Shown: piece after piece, positions 53,010-64,000 of the stretch
Position numbering within the stretch: position 1 is the first letter of the stretch
Layout: each line of letters opens with the position of its first letter
Source of the DNA: Leishmania martiniquensis
Lineage: Eukaryota > Euglenozoa > Kinetoplastea > Trypanosomatida > Trypanosomatidae
DNA: 64,000 nucleotides
Assembly (NCBI RefSeq): GCF_017916325.1
Contig: NC_090137.1
Location: 248,001 to 312,000 of the forward strand
Direction: 5' to 3'
The notes under the pieces: generated by a model
Seen by the model: the letters and a program-made list of their open reading frames with translations, nothing else
Database searches by the model: none
What the model was told of the DNA's origin: nothing
Program-made: the position numbers and the translations under genes

Positions 53010-56000
53010 ATCCGTTCCCTGCCAGCCGGCGCGCCGGTTTGGGGGTGGCGGTGGTGGCTGCGCCGAGGCGCGCGTCATGGCGGACCGCCGGGGCCGGCTG
53101 GGGCGGCGCGTGCCCGCCGGACGGGCGCCGGGCGTGAGGGCAGCGGCGGCCGTCGAGCAGCAGCCGGGCGCCGCACCCGCCGTGGAGGGGCCGGCGCGTG
53201 GGCGCACACGCGCAGCACCAAAAAAGAGAGCGCTGGCGCGCTTCCAAAATCTTGCCGGAAGACAGGTTCCGGAAGTTTCGCATACCAATAAAGTACAGAA
53301 ACTGATACTTATATAGCGTTAGTTATCCGTTCCCTGCCAGCCGGCGCGCCGTTTGGGGGTGGCGGTGGTGGCTGCGCCGAGGCGCGCGTCATGGCGGACT
53401 GCCGGGGGCCGGCTGGGGGGTGCTGGGGCGGCGCGTGCCCGCCGGACGGGCGCCGGGCGTGAGGGGCAGCGGCGGCCGTCGAGCAGCAGCCGGGCGCCGC
53501 ACCCGCCGTGGAGGGGGCCGGCGCGTGGGCGTGCACACGCGCAGCACCAAAAAGAGAGCGCTGGCGCGCTTCCAAAATCTTGCCGGAAGACAGGTTCCGG
53601 AAGTTTCGCATACCAATAAAGTACAGAAACTGATACTTATATAGCGTTAGTTATCCGTTCCCTGCCAGCCGGCGCGCCGTTTGGGGGTGGCGGTGGTGGC
53701 TGCGCCGAGGCGCGCGTCATGGCGGACCGCCGGGGGCCGGCTGGGGCGGCGCGTGCCCGCCGGACGGGCGCCGGGCGTGAGGGGCAGCGGCGGCCGTCGA
53801 GCAGCAGCCGGGCGCCGCACCCGCCGTGGAGGGGCCGGCGCGTGGGCGTGCACACGCGCAGCACCAAAAAAGAGAGCGCTGGCGCGCTTCCAAAATCTTG
53901 CCGGAAGACAGGTTCCGGAAGTTTCGCATACCAATAAAGTACAGAAACTGATACTTATATAGCGTTAGTTATCCGTTCCCTGCCAGCCGGCGCGCCGTTT
54001 GGGGGTGGCGGTGGTGGCTGCGCCGAGGCGCGCGTCATGGCGGACTGCCGGGGGCCGGCTGGGGCGGCGCGTGCCCGCCGGACGGGCGCCGGGCGTGAGG
54101 GGCAGCGGCGGCCGTCGAGCAGCAGCCGGGCGCCGCACCCGCCGTGGAGGGGGCCGGCGCGTGGGCGTGCACACGCGCAGCACCAAAAAAGAGAGCGCTG
54201 GCGCGCTTCCAAAATCTTGCCGGAAGACAGGTTCCGGAAGTTTCGCATACCAATAAAGTACAGAAACTGATACTTATATAGCGTTAGTTATCCGTTCCCT
54301 GCCAGCCGGCGCGCCGTTTGGGGGTGGCGGTGGTGGCTGCGCCGAGGCGCGCGTCATGGCGGACTGCCGGGGGCCGGCTGGGGCGGCGCGTGCCCGCCGG
54401 ACGGGCGCCGGGCGTGAGGGGCAGCGGCGGCCGTCGAGCAGCAGCCGGGCGCCGCACCCGCCGTGGAGGGGCCGGCGCGTGGGCGTGCACACGCGCAGCA
54501 CCAAAAAAGAGAGCGCTGGCGCGCTTCCAAAATCTTGCCGGAAGACAGGTTCCGGAAGTTTCGCATACCAATAAAGTACAGAAACTGATACTTATATAGC
54601 GTTAGTTATCCGTTCCCTGCCAGCCGGCGCGCCGTTTGGGGGTGGCGGTGGTGGCTGCGCCGAGGCGCGCGTCATGGCGGACTGCCGGGGGCCGGCTGGG
54701 GCGGCGCGTGCCCGCCGGACGGGCGCCGGGCGTGAGGGGCAGCGGCGGCCGTCGAGCAGCAGCCGGGCGCCGCACCCGCCGTGGAGGGGCCGGCGCGTGG
54801 GCGTGCACACGCGCAGCACCAAAAAAAAAAAGAGAGCGCTGGCGCGCTTCCAAAATCTTGCCGGAAGACAGGTTCCGGAAGTTTCGCATACCAATAAAGT
54901 ACAGAAACTGATACTTATATAGCGTTAGTTATCCGTTCCCTGCCAGCCGGCGCGCCGTTTGGGGGGTGGCGGTGGTGGCTGCGCCGAGGCGCGCGTCATG
55001 GCGGACTGCCGGGGGCCGGCTGGGGCGGCGCGTGCCCGCCGGACGGGCGCCGGGCGTGAGGGGCAGCGGCGGCCGTCGAGCAGCAGCCGGGCGCCGCACC
55101 CGCCGTGGAGGGGCCGGCGCGTGGGCGTGCACACGCGCAGCACCAAAAAAGAGAGCGCTGGCGCGCTTCCAAAATCTTGCCGGAAGACAGGTTCCGGAAG
55201 TTTCGCATACCAATAAAGTACAGAAACTGATACTTATATAGCGTTAGTTATCCGTTCCCTGCCAGCCGGCGCGCCGTTTGGGGGGTGGCGGTGGTGGCTG
55301 CGCCGAGGCGCGCGTCATGGCGGACTGCCGGGGGCCGGCTGGGGCGGCGCGTGCCCGCCGGACGGGCGCCGGGCGTGAGGGGCAGCGGCGGCCGTCGAGC
55401 AGCAGCCGGGCGCCGCACCCGCCGTGGAGGGGCCGGCGCGTGGGCGTGCACACGCGCAGCACCAAAAAAGAGAGCGCTGGCGCGCTTCCAAAATCTTGCC
55501 GGAAGACAGGTTCCGGAAGTTTCGCATACCAATAAAGTACAGAAACTGATACTTATATAGCGTTAGTTATCCGTTCCCTGCCAGCCGGCGCGCCGTTTGG
55601 GGGTGGCGGTGGTGGCTGCGCCGAGGCGCGCGTCATGGCGGACTGCCGGGGGCCGGCTGGGGCGGCGCGTGCCCGCCGGACGGGCGCCGGGCGTGAGGGC
55701 AGCGGCGGCCGTCGAGCAGCAGCCGGGCGCCGCACCCGCCGTGGAGGGGGCCGGCGCGTGGGCGTGCACACGCGCAGCACCAAAAAGAGAGCGCTGGCGC
55801 GCTTCCAAAATCTTGCCGGAAGACAGGTTCCGGAAGTTTCGCATACCAATAAAGTACAGAAACTGATACTTATATAGCGTTAGTTATCCGTTCCCTGCCA
55901 GCCGGCGCGCCGTTTGGGGGTGGCGGTGGTGGCTGCGCCGAGGCGCGCGTCATGGCGGACTGCCGGGGGCCGGCTGGGGCGGCGCGTGCCCGCCGGACGG

Positions 56001-59000
56001 GCGCCGGGCGTGAGGGGCAGCGGCGGCCGTCGAGCAGCAGCCGGGCGCCGCACCCGCCGTGGAGGGGCCGGCGCGTGGGCGTGCACACGCGCAGCACCAA
56101 AAAAGAGAGCGCTGGCGCGCTTCCAAAATCTTGCCGGAAGACAGGTTCCGGAAGTTTCGCATACCAATAAAGTACAGAAACTGATACTTATATAGCGTTA
56201 GTTATCCGTTCCCTGCCAGCCGGCGCGCCGTTTGGGGGTGGCGGTGGTGGCTGCGCCGAGGCGCGCGTCATGGCGGACTGCCGGGGCCGGCTGGGGCGGC
56301 GCGTGCCCGCCGGACGGGCGCCGGGCGTGAGGGGCAGCGGCGGCCGTCGAGCAGCAGCCGGGCGCCGCACCCGCCGTGGAGGGGCCGGCGCGTGGGCGTG
56401 CACACGCGCAGCACCAAAAAAGAGAGCGCTGGCGCGCTTCCAAAATCTTGCCGGAAGACAGGTTCCGGAAGTTTCGCATACCAATAAAGTACAGAAACTG
56501 ATACTTATATAGCGTTAGTTATCCGTTCCCTGCCAGCCGGCGCGCCGTTTGGGGGTGGCGGTGGTGGCTGCGCCGAGGCGCGCGTCATGGCGGACTGCCG
56601 GGGGCCGGCTGGGGCGGCGCGTGCCCGCCGGACGGGCGCCGGGCGTGAGGGGCAGCGGCGGCCGTCGAGCAGCAGCCGGGCGCCGCACCCGCCGTGGAGG
56701 GGGCCGGCGCGTGGGCGTGCACACGCGCAGCACCAAAAAAGAGAGCGCTGGCGCGCTTCCAAAATCTTGCCGGAAGACAGGTTCCGGAAGTTTCGCATAC
56801 CAATAAAGTACAGAAACTGATACTTATATAGCGTTAGTTATCCGTTCCCTGCCAGCCGGCGCGCCGTTTGGGGGTGGCGGTGGTGGCTGCGCCGAGGCGC
56901 GCGTCATGGCGGACTGCCGGGGGCCGGCTGGGGCGGCGCGTGCCCGCCGGACGGGCGCCGGGCGTGAGGGGCAGCGGCGGCCGTCGAGCAGCAGCCGGGC
57001 GCCGCACCCGCCGTGGAGGGGCCGGCGCGTGGGCGTGCACACGCGCAGCACCAAAAAAGAGAGCGCTGGCGCGCTTCCAAAATCTTGCCGGAAGACAGGT
57101 TCCGGAAGTTTCGCATACCAATAAAGTACAGAAACTGATACTTATATAGCGTTAGTTATCCGTTCCCCGCCAGCCGGCGCGCCGTTTGGGGGTGGCGGTG
57201 GTGGCTGCGCCGAGGCGCGCGTCATGGCGGACTGCCGGGGGCCGGCTGGGGCGGCGCGTGCCCGCCGGACGGGCGCCGGGCGTGAGGGGCAGCGGCGGCC
57301 GTCGAGCAGCAGCCGGGCGCCGCACCCGCCGTGGAGGGGCCGGCGCGTGGGCGTGCACACGCGCAGCACCAAAAAAGAGAGCGCTGGCGCGCTTCCAAAA
57401 TCTTGCCGGAAGACAGGTTCCGGAAGTTTCGCATACCAATAAAGTACAGAAACTGATACTTATATAGCGTTAGTTATCCGTTCCCTGCCAGCCGGCGCGC
57501 CGTTTGGGGGTGGCGGTGGTGGCTGCGCCGAGGCGCGCGTCATGGCGGACTGCCGGGGGCCGGCTGGGGCGGCGCGTGCCCGCCGGACGGGCGCCGGGCG
57601 TGAGGGGCAGCGGCGGCCGTCGAGCAGCAGCCGGGCGCCGCACCCGCCGTGGAGGGGCCGGCGCGTGGGCGTGCACACGCGCAGCACCAAAAAAGAGAGC
57701 GCTGGCGCGCTTCCAAAATCTTGCCGGAAGACAGGTTCCGGAAGTTTCGCATACCAATAAAGTACAGAAACTGATACTTATATAGCGTTAGTTATCCGTT
57801 CCCCGCCAGCCGGCGCGCCGTTTGGGGGTGGCGGTGGTGGCTGCGCCGAGGCGCGCGTCATGGCGGACTGCCGGGGGCCGGCTGGGGCGGCGCGTGCCCG
57901 CCGGACGGGCGCCGGGCGTGAGGGGCAGCGGCGGCCGTCGAGCAGCAGCCGGGCGCCGCACCCGCCGTGGAGGGGGCCGGCGCGTGGGCGTGCACACGCG
58001 CAGCACCAAAAAAAAAAAGAGAGCGCTGGCGCGCTTCCAAAATCTTGCCGGAAGACAGGTTCCGGAAGTTTCGCATACCAATAAAGTACAGAAACTGATA
58101 CTTATATAGCGTTAGTTATCCGTTCCCTGCCAGCCGGCGCGCCGTTTGGGGGGTGGCGGTGGTGGCTGCGCCGAGGCGCGCGTCATGGCGGGCTGCCGGG
58201 GGCCGGCTGGGGCGGCGCGTGCCCGCCGGACGGGCGCCGGGCGTGAGGGGCAGCGGCGGCCGTCGAGCAGCAGCCGGGCGCCGCACCCGCCGTGGAGGGG
58301 GCCGGCGCGTGGGCGTGCACACGCGCAGCACCAAAAAAGAGAGCGCTGGCGCGCTTCCAAAATCTTGCCGGAAGACAGGTTCCGGAAGTTTCGCATACCA
58401 ATAAAGTACAGAAACTGATACTTATATAGCGTTAGTTATCCGTTCCCTGCCAGCCGGCGCGCCGTTTGGGGGTGGCGGTGGTGGCTGCGCCGAGGCGCGC
58501 GTCATGGCGGACTGCCGGGGGCCGGCTGGGGCGGCGCGTGCCCGCCGGACGGGCGCCGGGCGTGAGGGGCAGCGGCGGCCGTCGAGCAGCAGCCGGGCGC
58601 CGCACCCGCCGTGGAGGGGCCGGCGCGTGGGCGTGCACACGCGCAGCACCAAAAAAGAGAGCGCTGGCGCGCTTCCAAAATCTTGCCGGAAGACAGGTTC
58701 CGGAAGTTTCGCATACCAATAAAGTACAGAAACTGATACTTATATAGCGTTAGTTATCCGTTCCCTGCCAGCCGGCGCGCCGTTTGGGGGTGGCGGTGGT
58801 GGCTGCGCCGAGGCGCGCGTCATGGCGGACTGCCGGGGGCCGGCTGGGGCGGCGCGTGCCCGCCGGACGGGCGCCGGGCGTGAGGGGCAGCGGCGGCCGT
58901 CGAGCAGCAGCCGGGCGCCGCACCCGCCGTGGAGGGGGCCGGCGCGTGGGCGTGCACACGCGCAGCACCAAAAAAGAGAGCGCTGGCGCGCTTCCAAAAT

Positions 59001-62000
59001 CTTGCCGGAAGACAGGTTCCGGAAGTTTCGCATACCAATAAAGTACAGAAACTGATACTTATATAGCGTTAGTTATCCGTTCCCTGCCAGCCGGCGCGCC
59101 GTTTGGGGGTGGCGGTGGTGGCTGCGCCGAGGCGCGCGTCATGGCGGACTGCCGGGGGCCGGCTGGGGCGGCGCGTGCCCGCCGGACGGGCGCCGGGCGT
59201 GAGGGGCAGCGGCGGCCGTCGAGCAGCAGCCGGGCGCCGCACCCGCCGTGGAGGGGCCGGCGCGTGGGCGTGCACACGCGCAGCACCAAAAAAGAGAGCG
59301 CTGGCGCGCTTCCAAAATCTTGCCGGAAGACAGGTTCCGGAAGTTTCGCATACCAATAAAGTACAGAAACTGATACTTATATAGCGTTAGTTATCCGTTC
59401 CCTGCCAGCCGGCGCGCCGTTTGGGGGTGGCGGTGGTGGCTGCGCCGAGGCGCGCGTCATGGCGGACTGCCGGGGGCCGGCTGGGGCGGCGCGTGCCCGC
59501 CGGACGGGCGCCGGGCGTGAGGGGCAGCGGCGGCCGTCGAGCAGCAGCCGGGCGCCGCACCCGCCGTGGAGGGGCCGGCGCGTGGGCGTGCACACGCGCA
59601 GCACCAAAAAAGAGAGCGCTGGCGCGCTTCCAAAATCTTGCCGGAAGACAGGTTCCGGAAGTTTCGCATACCAATAAAGTACAGAAACTGATACTTATAT
59701 AGCGTTAGTTATCCGTTCCCTGCCAGCCGGCGCGCCGTTTGGGGGTGGCGGTGGTGGCTGCGCCGAGGCGCGCGTCATGGCGGACTGCCGGGGGCCGGCT
59801 GGGGCGGCGCGTGCCCGCCGGACGGGCGCCGGGCGTGAGGGGCAGCGGCGGCCGTCGAGCAGCAGCCGGGCGCCGCACCCGCCGTGGAGGGGCCGGCGCG
59901 TGGGCGTGCACACGCGCAGCACCAAAAAAGAGAGCGCTGGCGCGCTTCCAAAATCTTGCCGGAAGACAGGTTCCGGAAGTTTCGCATACCAATAAAGTAC
60001 AGAAACTGATACTTATATAGCGTTAGTTATCCGTTCCCTGCCAGCCGGCGCGCCGTTTGGGGGTGGCGGTGGTGGCTGCGCCGAGGCGCGCGTCATGGCG
60101 GACTGCCGGGGGCCGGCTGGGGCGGCGCGTGCCCGCCGGACGGGCGCCGGGCGTGAGGGGCAGCGGCGGCCGTCGAGCAGCAGCCGGGCGCCGCACCCGC
60201 CGTGGAGGGGGCCGGCGCGTGGGCGTGCACACGCGCAGCACCAAAAAAAAAAAGAGAGCGCTGGCGCGCTTCCAAAATCTTGCCGGAAGACAGGTTCCGG
60301 AAGTTTCGCATACCAATAAAGTACAGAAACTGATACTTATATAGCGTTAGTTATCCGTTCCCTGCCAGCCGGCGCGCCGTTTGGGGGGTGGCGGTGGTGG
60401 CTGCGCCGAGGCGCGCGTCATGGCGGGCTGCCGGGGGCCGGCTGGGGCGGCGCGTGCCCGCCGGACGGGCGCCGGGCGTGAGGGGCAGCGGCGGCCGTCG
60501 AGCAGCAGCCGGGCGCCGCACCCGCCGTGGAGGGGCCGGCGCGTGGGCGTGCACACGCGCAGCACCAAAAAAGAGAGCGCTGGCGCGCTTCCAAAATCTT
60601 GCCGGAAGACAGGTTCCGGAAGTTTCGCATACCAATAAAGTACAGAAACTGATACTTATATAGCGTTAGTTATCCGTTCCCTGCCAGCCGGCGCGCCGTT
60701 TGGGGGTGGCGGTGGTGGCTGCGCCGAGGCGCGCGTCATGGCGGACTGCCGGGGGCCGGCTGGGGCGGCGCGTGCCCGCCGGACGGGCGCCGGGCGTGAG
60801 GGGCAGCGGCGGCCGTCGAGCAGCAGCCGGGCGCCGCACCCGCCGTGGAGGGGGCCGGCGCGTGGGCGTGCACACGCGCAGCACCAAAAAAGAGAGCGCT
60901 GGCGCGCTTCCAAAATCTTGCCGGAAGACAGGTTCCGGAAGTTTCGCATACCAATAAAGTACAGAAACTGATACTTATATAGCGTTAGTTATCCGTTCCC
61001 TGCCAGCCGGCGCGCCGTTTGGGGGTGGCGGTGGTGGCTGCGCCGAGGCGCGCGTCATGGCGGACTGCCGGGGGCCGGCTGGGGCGGCGCGTGCCCGCCG
61101 GACGGGCGCCGGGCGTGAGGGGCAGCGGCGGCCGTCGAGCAGCAGCCGGGCGCCGCACCCGCCGTGGAGGGGGCCGGCGCGTGGGCGTGCACACGCGCAG
61201 CACCAAAAAAGAGAGCGCTGGCGCGCTTCCAAAATCTTGCCGGAAGACAGGTTCCGGAAGTTTCGCATACCAATAAAGTACAGAAACTGATACTTATATA
61301 GCGTTAGTTATCCGTTCCCTGCCAGCCGGCGCGCCGTTTGGGGGTGGCGGTGGTGGCTGCGCCGAGGCGCGCGTCATGGCGGACTGCCGGGGGCCGGCTG
61401 GGGCGGCGCGTGCCCGCCGGACGGGCGCCGGGCGTGAGGGGCAGCGGCGGCCGTCGAGCAGCAGCCGGGCGCCGCACCCGCCGTGGAGGGGGCCGGCGCG
61501 TGGGCGTGCACACGCGCAGCACCAAAAAAGAGAGCGCTGGCGCGCTTCCAAAATCTTGCCGGAAGACAGGTTCCGGAAGTTTCGCATACCAATAAAGTAC
61601 AGAAACTGATACTTATATAGCGTTAGTTATCCGTTCCCTGCCAGCCGGCGCGCCGTTTGGGGGTGGCGGTGGTGGCTGCGCCGAGGCGCGCGTCATGGCG
61701 GACTGCCGGGGGCCGGCTGGGGCGGCGCGTGCCCGCCGGACGGGCGCCGGGCGTGAGGGGCAGCGGCGGCCGTCGAGCAGCAGCCGGGCGCCGCACCCGC
61801 CGTGGAGGGGCCGGCGCGTGGGCGTGCACACGCGCAGCACCAAAAAAGAGAGCGCTGGCGCGCTTCCAAAATCTTGCCGGAAGACAGGTTCCGGAAGTTT
61901 CGCATACCAATAAAGTACAGAAACTGATACTTATATAGCGTTAGTTATCCGTTCCCTGCCAGCCGGCGCGCCGTTTGGGGGTGGCGGTGGTGGCTGCGCC

Positions 62001-63765
62001 GAGGCGCGCGTCATGGCGGACTGCCGGGGCCGGCTGGGGCGGCGCGTGCCCGCCGGACGGGCGCCGGGCGTGAGGGGCAGCGGCGGCCGTCGAGCAGCAG
62101 CCGGGCGCCGCACCCGCCGTGGAGGGGGCCGGCGCGTGGGCGTGCACACGCGCAGCACCAAAAAAAAAAAGAGAGCGCTGGCGCGCTTCCAAAATCTTGC
62201 CGGAAGACAGGTTCCGGAAGTTTCGCATACCAATAAAGTACAGAAACTGATACTTATATAGCGTTAGTTATCCGTTCCCTGCCAGCCGGCGCGCCGTTTG
62301 GGGGTGGCGGTGGTGGCTGCGCCGAGGCGCGCGTCATGGCGGACTGCCGGGGGCCGGCTGGGGCGGCGCGTGCCCGCCGGACGGGCGCCGGGCGTGAGGG
62401 GCAGCGGCGGCCGTCGAGCAGCAGCCGGGCGCCGCACCCGCCGTGGAGGGGCCGGCGCGTGGGCGTGCACACGCGCAGCACCAAAAAAGAGAGCGCTGGC
62501 GCGCTTCCAAAATCTTGCCGGAAGACAGGTTCCGGAAGTTTCGCATACCAATAAAGTACAGAAACTGATACTTATATAGCGTTAGTTATCCGTTCCCTGC
62601 CAGCCGGCGCGCCGTTTGGGGGGTGGCGGTGGTGGCTGCGCCGAGGCGCGCGTCATGGCGGGCTGCCGGGGGCCGGCTGGGGCGGCGCGTGCCCGCCGGA
62701 CGGGCGCCGGGCGTGAGGGGCAGCGGCGGCCGTCGAGCAGCAGCCGGGCGCCGCACCCGCCGTGGAGGGGGCCGGCGCGTGGGCGTGCACACGCGCAGCA
62801 CCAAAAAAGAGAGCGCTGGCGCGCTTCCAAAATCTTGCCGGAAGACAGGTTCCGGAAGTTTCGCATACCAATAAAGTACAGAAACTGATACTTATATAGC
62901 GTTAGTTATCCGTTCCCTGCCAGCCGGCGCGCCGTTTGGGGGTGGCGGTGGTGGCTGCGCCGAGGCGCGCGTCATGGCGGACTGCCGGGGGCCGGCTGGG
63001 GCGGCGCGTGCCCGCCGGACGGGCGCCGGGCGTGAGGGGCAGCGGCGGCCGTCGAGCAGCAGCCGGGCGCCGCACCCGCCGTGGAGGGGGCCGGCGCGTG
63101 GGCGTGCACACGCGCAGCACCAAAAAAGAGAGCGCTGGCGCGCTTCCAAAATCTTGCCGGAAGACAGGTTCCGGAAGTTTCGCATACCAATAAAGTACAG
63201 AAACTGATACTTATATAGCGTTAGTTATCCGTTCCCTGCCAGCCGGCGCGCCGTTTGGGGGTGGCGGTGGTGGCTGCGCCGAGGCGCGCGTCATGGCGGA
63301 CTGCCGGGGGCCGGCTGGGGCGGCGCGTGCCCGCCGGACGGGCGCCGGGCGTGAGGGGCAGCGGCGGCCGTCGAGCAGCAGCCGGGCGCCGCACCCGCCG
63401 TGGAGGGGGCCGGCGCGTGGGCGTGCACACGCGCAGCACCAAAAAAGAGAGCGCTGGCGCGCTTCCAAAATCTTGCCGGAAGACAGGTTCCGGAAGTTTC
63501 GCATACCAATAAAGTACAGAAACTGATACTTATATAGCGTTAGTTATCCGTTCCCTGCCAGCCGGCGCGCCGTTTGGGGGTGGCGGTGGTGGCTGCGCCG
63601 AGGCGCGCGTCATGGCGGACTGCCGGGGGCCGGCTGGGGCGGCGCGTGCCCGCCGGACGGGCGCCGGGCGTGAGGGGCAGCGGCGGCCGTCGAGCAGCAG
63701 CCGGGCGCCGCACCCGCCGTGGAGGGGGCCGGCGCGTGGGCGTGCACACGCGCAGCACCAAAAAA

Positions 63766-63864
63766 GAGAGCGCTGGCGCGCTTCCAAAATCTTGCCGGAA
63801 GACAGGTTCCGGAAGTTTCGCATACCAATAAAGTACAGAAACTGATACTTATATAGCGTTAGTT
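63766..63864 (-). ncRNA. SL RNA gene copy 94, last complete copy before the right edge
   Basis: Complete gene with normal exon (63864-63826), GT donor and T6. Its promoter elements and about 136 bp of upstream spacer are inside the window; the array continues beyond it with no sign of ending. Confidence 0.95.
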
Positions 63865-64000
63865 ATCCGTTCCCTGCCAGCCGGCGCGCCGTTTGGGGGT
63901 GGCGGTGGTGGCTGCGCCGAGGCGCGCGTCATGGCGGACTGCCGGGGCCGGCTGGGGCGGCGCGTGCCCGCCGGACGGGCGCCGGGCGTGAGGGGCAGCG

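Larger units (their letters stand above)
34005..64000 (-). repeat. Tandem array of 94 spliced-leader (mini-exon) RNA genes, continues past right edge
   Basis: Each unit (usually 318-319 bp, range 315-336) holds one SL RNA gene on the minus strand. Transcription starts (exon nucleotide 1) are at 34163, 34481, 34799, 35118, 35441, 35760, 36096, 36414, 36733, 37050, 37369, 37687, 38005, 38322, 38640, 38958, 39277, 39601, 39926, 40245, 40564, 40882, 41202, 41525, 41843, 42168, 42488, 42807, 43125, 43444, 43768, 44087, 44407, 44725, 45044, 45362, 45681, 45999, 46317, 46635, 46954, 47272, 47591, 47910, 48234, 48554, 48871, 49188, 49506, 49822, 50140, 50459, 50778, 51096, 51414, 51732, 52050, 52368, 52686, 53009, 53324, 53652, 53970, 54289, 54607, 54930, 55249, 55568, 55885, 56203, 56520, 56839, 57157, 57475, 57793, 58117, 58437, 58755, 59074, 59392, 59710, 60028, 60352, 60671, 60990, 61309, 61628, 61946, 62269, 62587, 62907, 63226, 63545, 63864 (copies 1 to 94, left to right). 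Each gene covers start minus 98 up to start: a 39-nt exon (5' AACTAACGCTATATAAGTAT, 3' end TACTTTATTG) and about 60 nt of intron. The exon looked the same in every copy I read. T-tract terminators are 6 T in most copies, 5 T in copies 2, 50, 55, 58, 62 and 69, and 11-12 T in copies 1, 5, 7, 18, 19, 24, 26, 31, 45, 60, 66, 76, 83 and 89. Small ORFs inside the repeats are spurious. Confidence 0.97.

Noticed and set aside
34158..63845. Hundreds of 70-100 codon ORFs on both strands of the repeat array
   Set aside because: They are the same few frames repeated in every SL unit, run through promoter, SL exon and spacer, and often begin at TTG rather than ATG. They are by-products of a GC-rich tandem repeat.
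34005..64000. First impression of an anonymous GC-rich satellite (centromeric or subtelomeric)
   Set aside because: The reverse strand of each unit contains the full 39-nt SL exon, GT donor, Sm-like site, T tract and promoter elements, so these are SL RNA genes.

Overview
The window comes from a trypanosomatid of the Leishmania type. Three things show this: a tandem array of spliced-leader (SL, mini-exon) RNA genes carrying the 39-nt Leishmania-type exon; long intronless, GC-rich ORFs all on one strand with kilobase-sized gene gaps; and gaps full of polypyrimidine/polypurine tracts and CA/TG/TA microsatellites, as expected for polycistronic transcription with trans-splicing. In Leishmania major the SL array lies on chromosome 2, so a chromosome-2 equivalent is the natural guess (inference). 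Species cannot be assigned.

Layout. (1) About 1-24.9 kb: part of a minus-strand polycistronic unit, transcribed right to left, with six protein genes: a 1441-aa membrane-anchored STE11/MAPKKK-like protein kinase (20555-24880), an 844-aa protein with a weak RRM-like segment (15088-17622), a small 163-aa protein (13616-14107), a 491-aa multi-pass membrane protein (9954-11429), an 853-aa low-complexity protein (6043-8604), and a protein cut by the left edge (1-2282). Except for the kinase, no product was confidently recognised. (2) About 24.9-34.0 kb: roughly 9 kb with no convincing gene. It begins with a visibly less GC-rich stretch. It then holds a pair of direct repeats of 319 and 318 bp that I find identical apart from one C, bracketing 5.6 kb of unassignable sequence. 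A diverged third copy sits at 18.5 kb between two genes. (3) 34005-64000: the SL RNA array, 94 gene copies in the window on the minus strand, unit about 318-319 bp, running off the right edge.

How the parts fit. SL RNA donates its 39-nt capped exon to every mRNA, so the array supplies the trans-splicing substrate for the adjacent genes. Each SL unit has its own promoter (a GAC-type element near -60 and a GNNNCCC element near -36), a 99-nt transcribed region with a GT 5' splice site and an Sm-like site, and a T-tract terminator. The array points the same way as the protein genes and is separated from the first of them by the gene-free stretch.

The most notable observations are: a GC instead of GT 5' splice site in the last (leftmost) SL copy; terminator tracts of 5-6 or 11-12 Ts with recurring linked variants across the array; a kinase that joins two membrane spans and a receiver-like domain lacking the phospho-acceptor Asp to a MAPKKK domain; the nearly identical direct repeats next to the array; and a 27-bp-arm inverted repeat between two genes.
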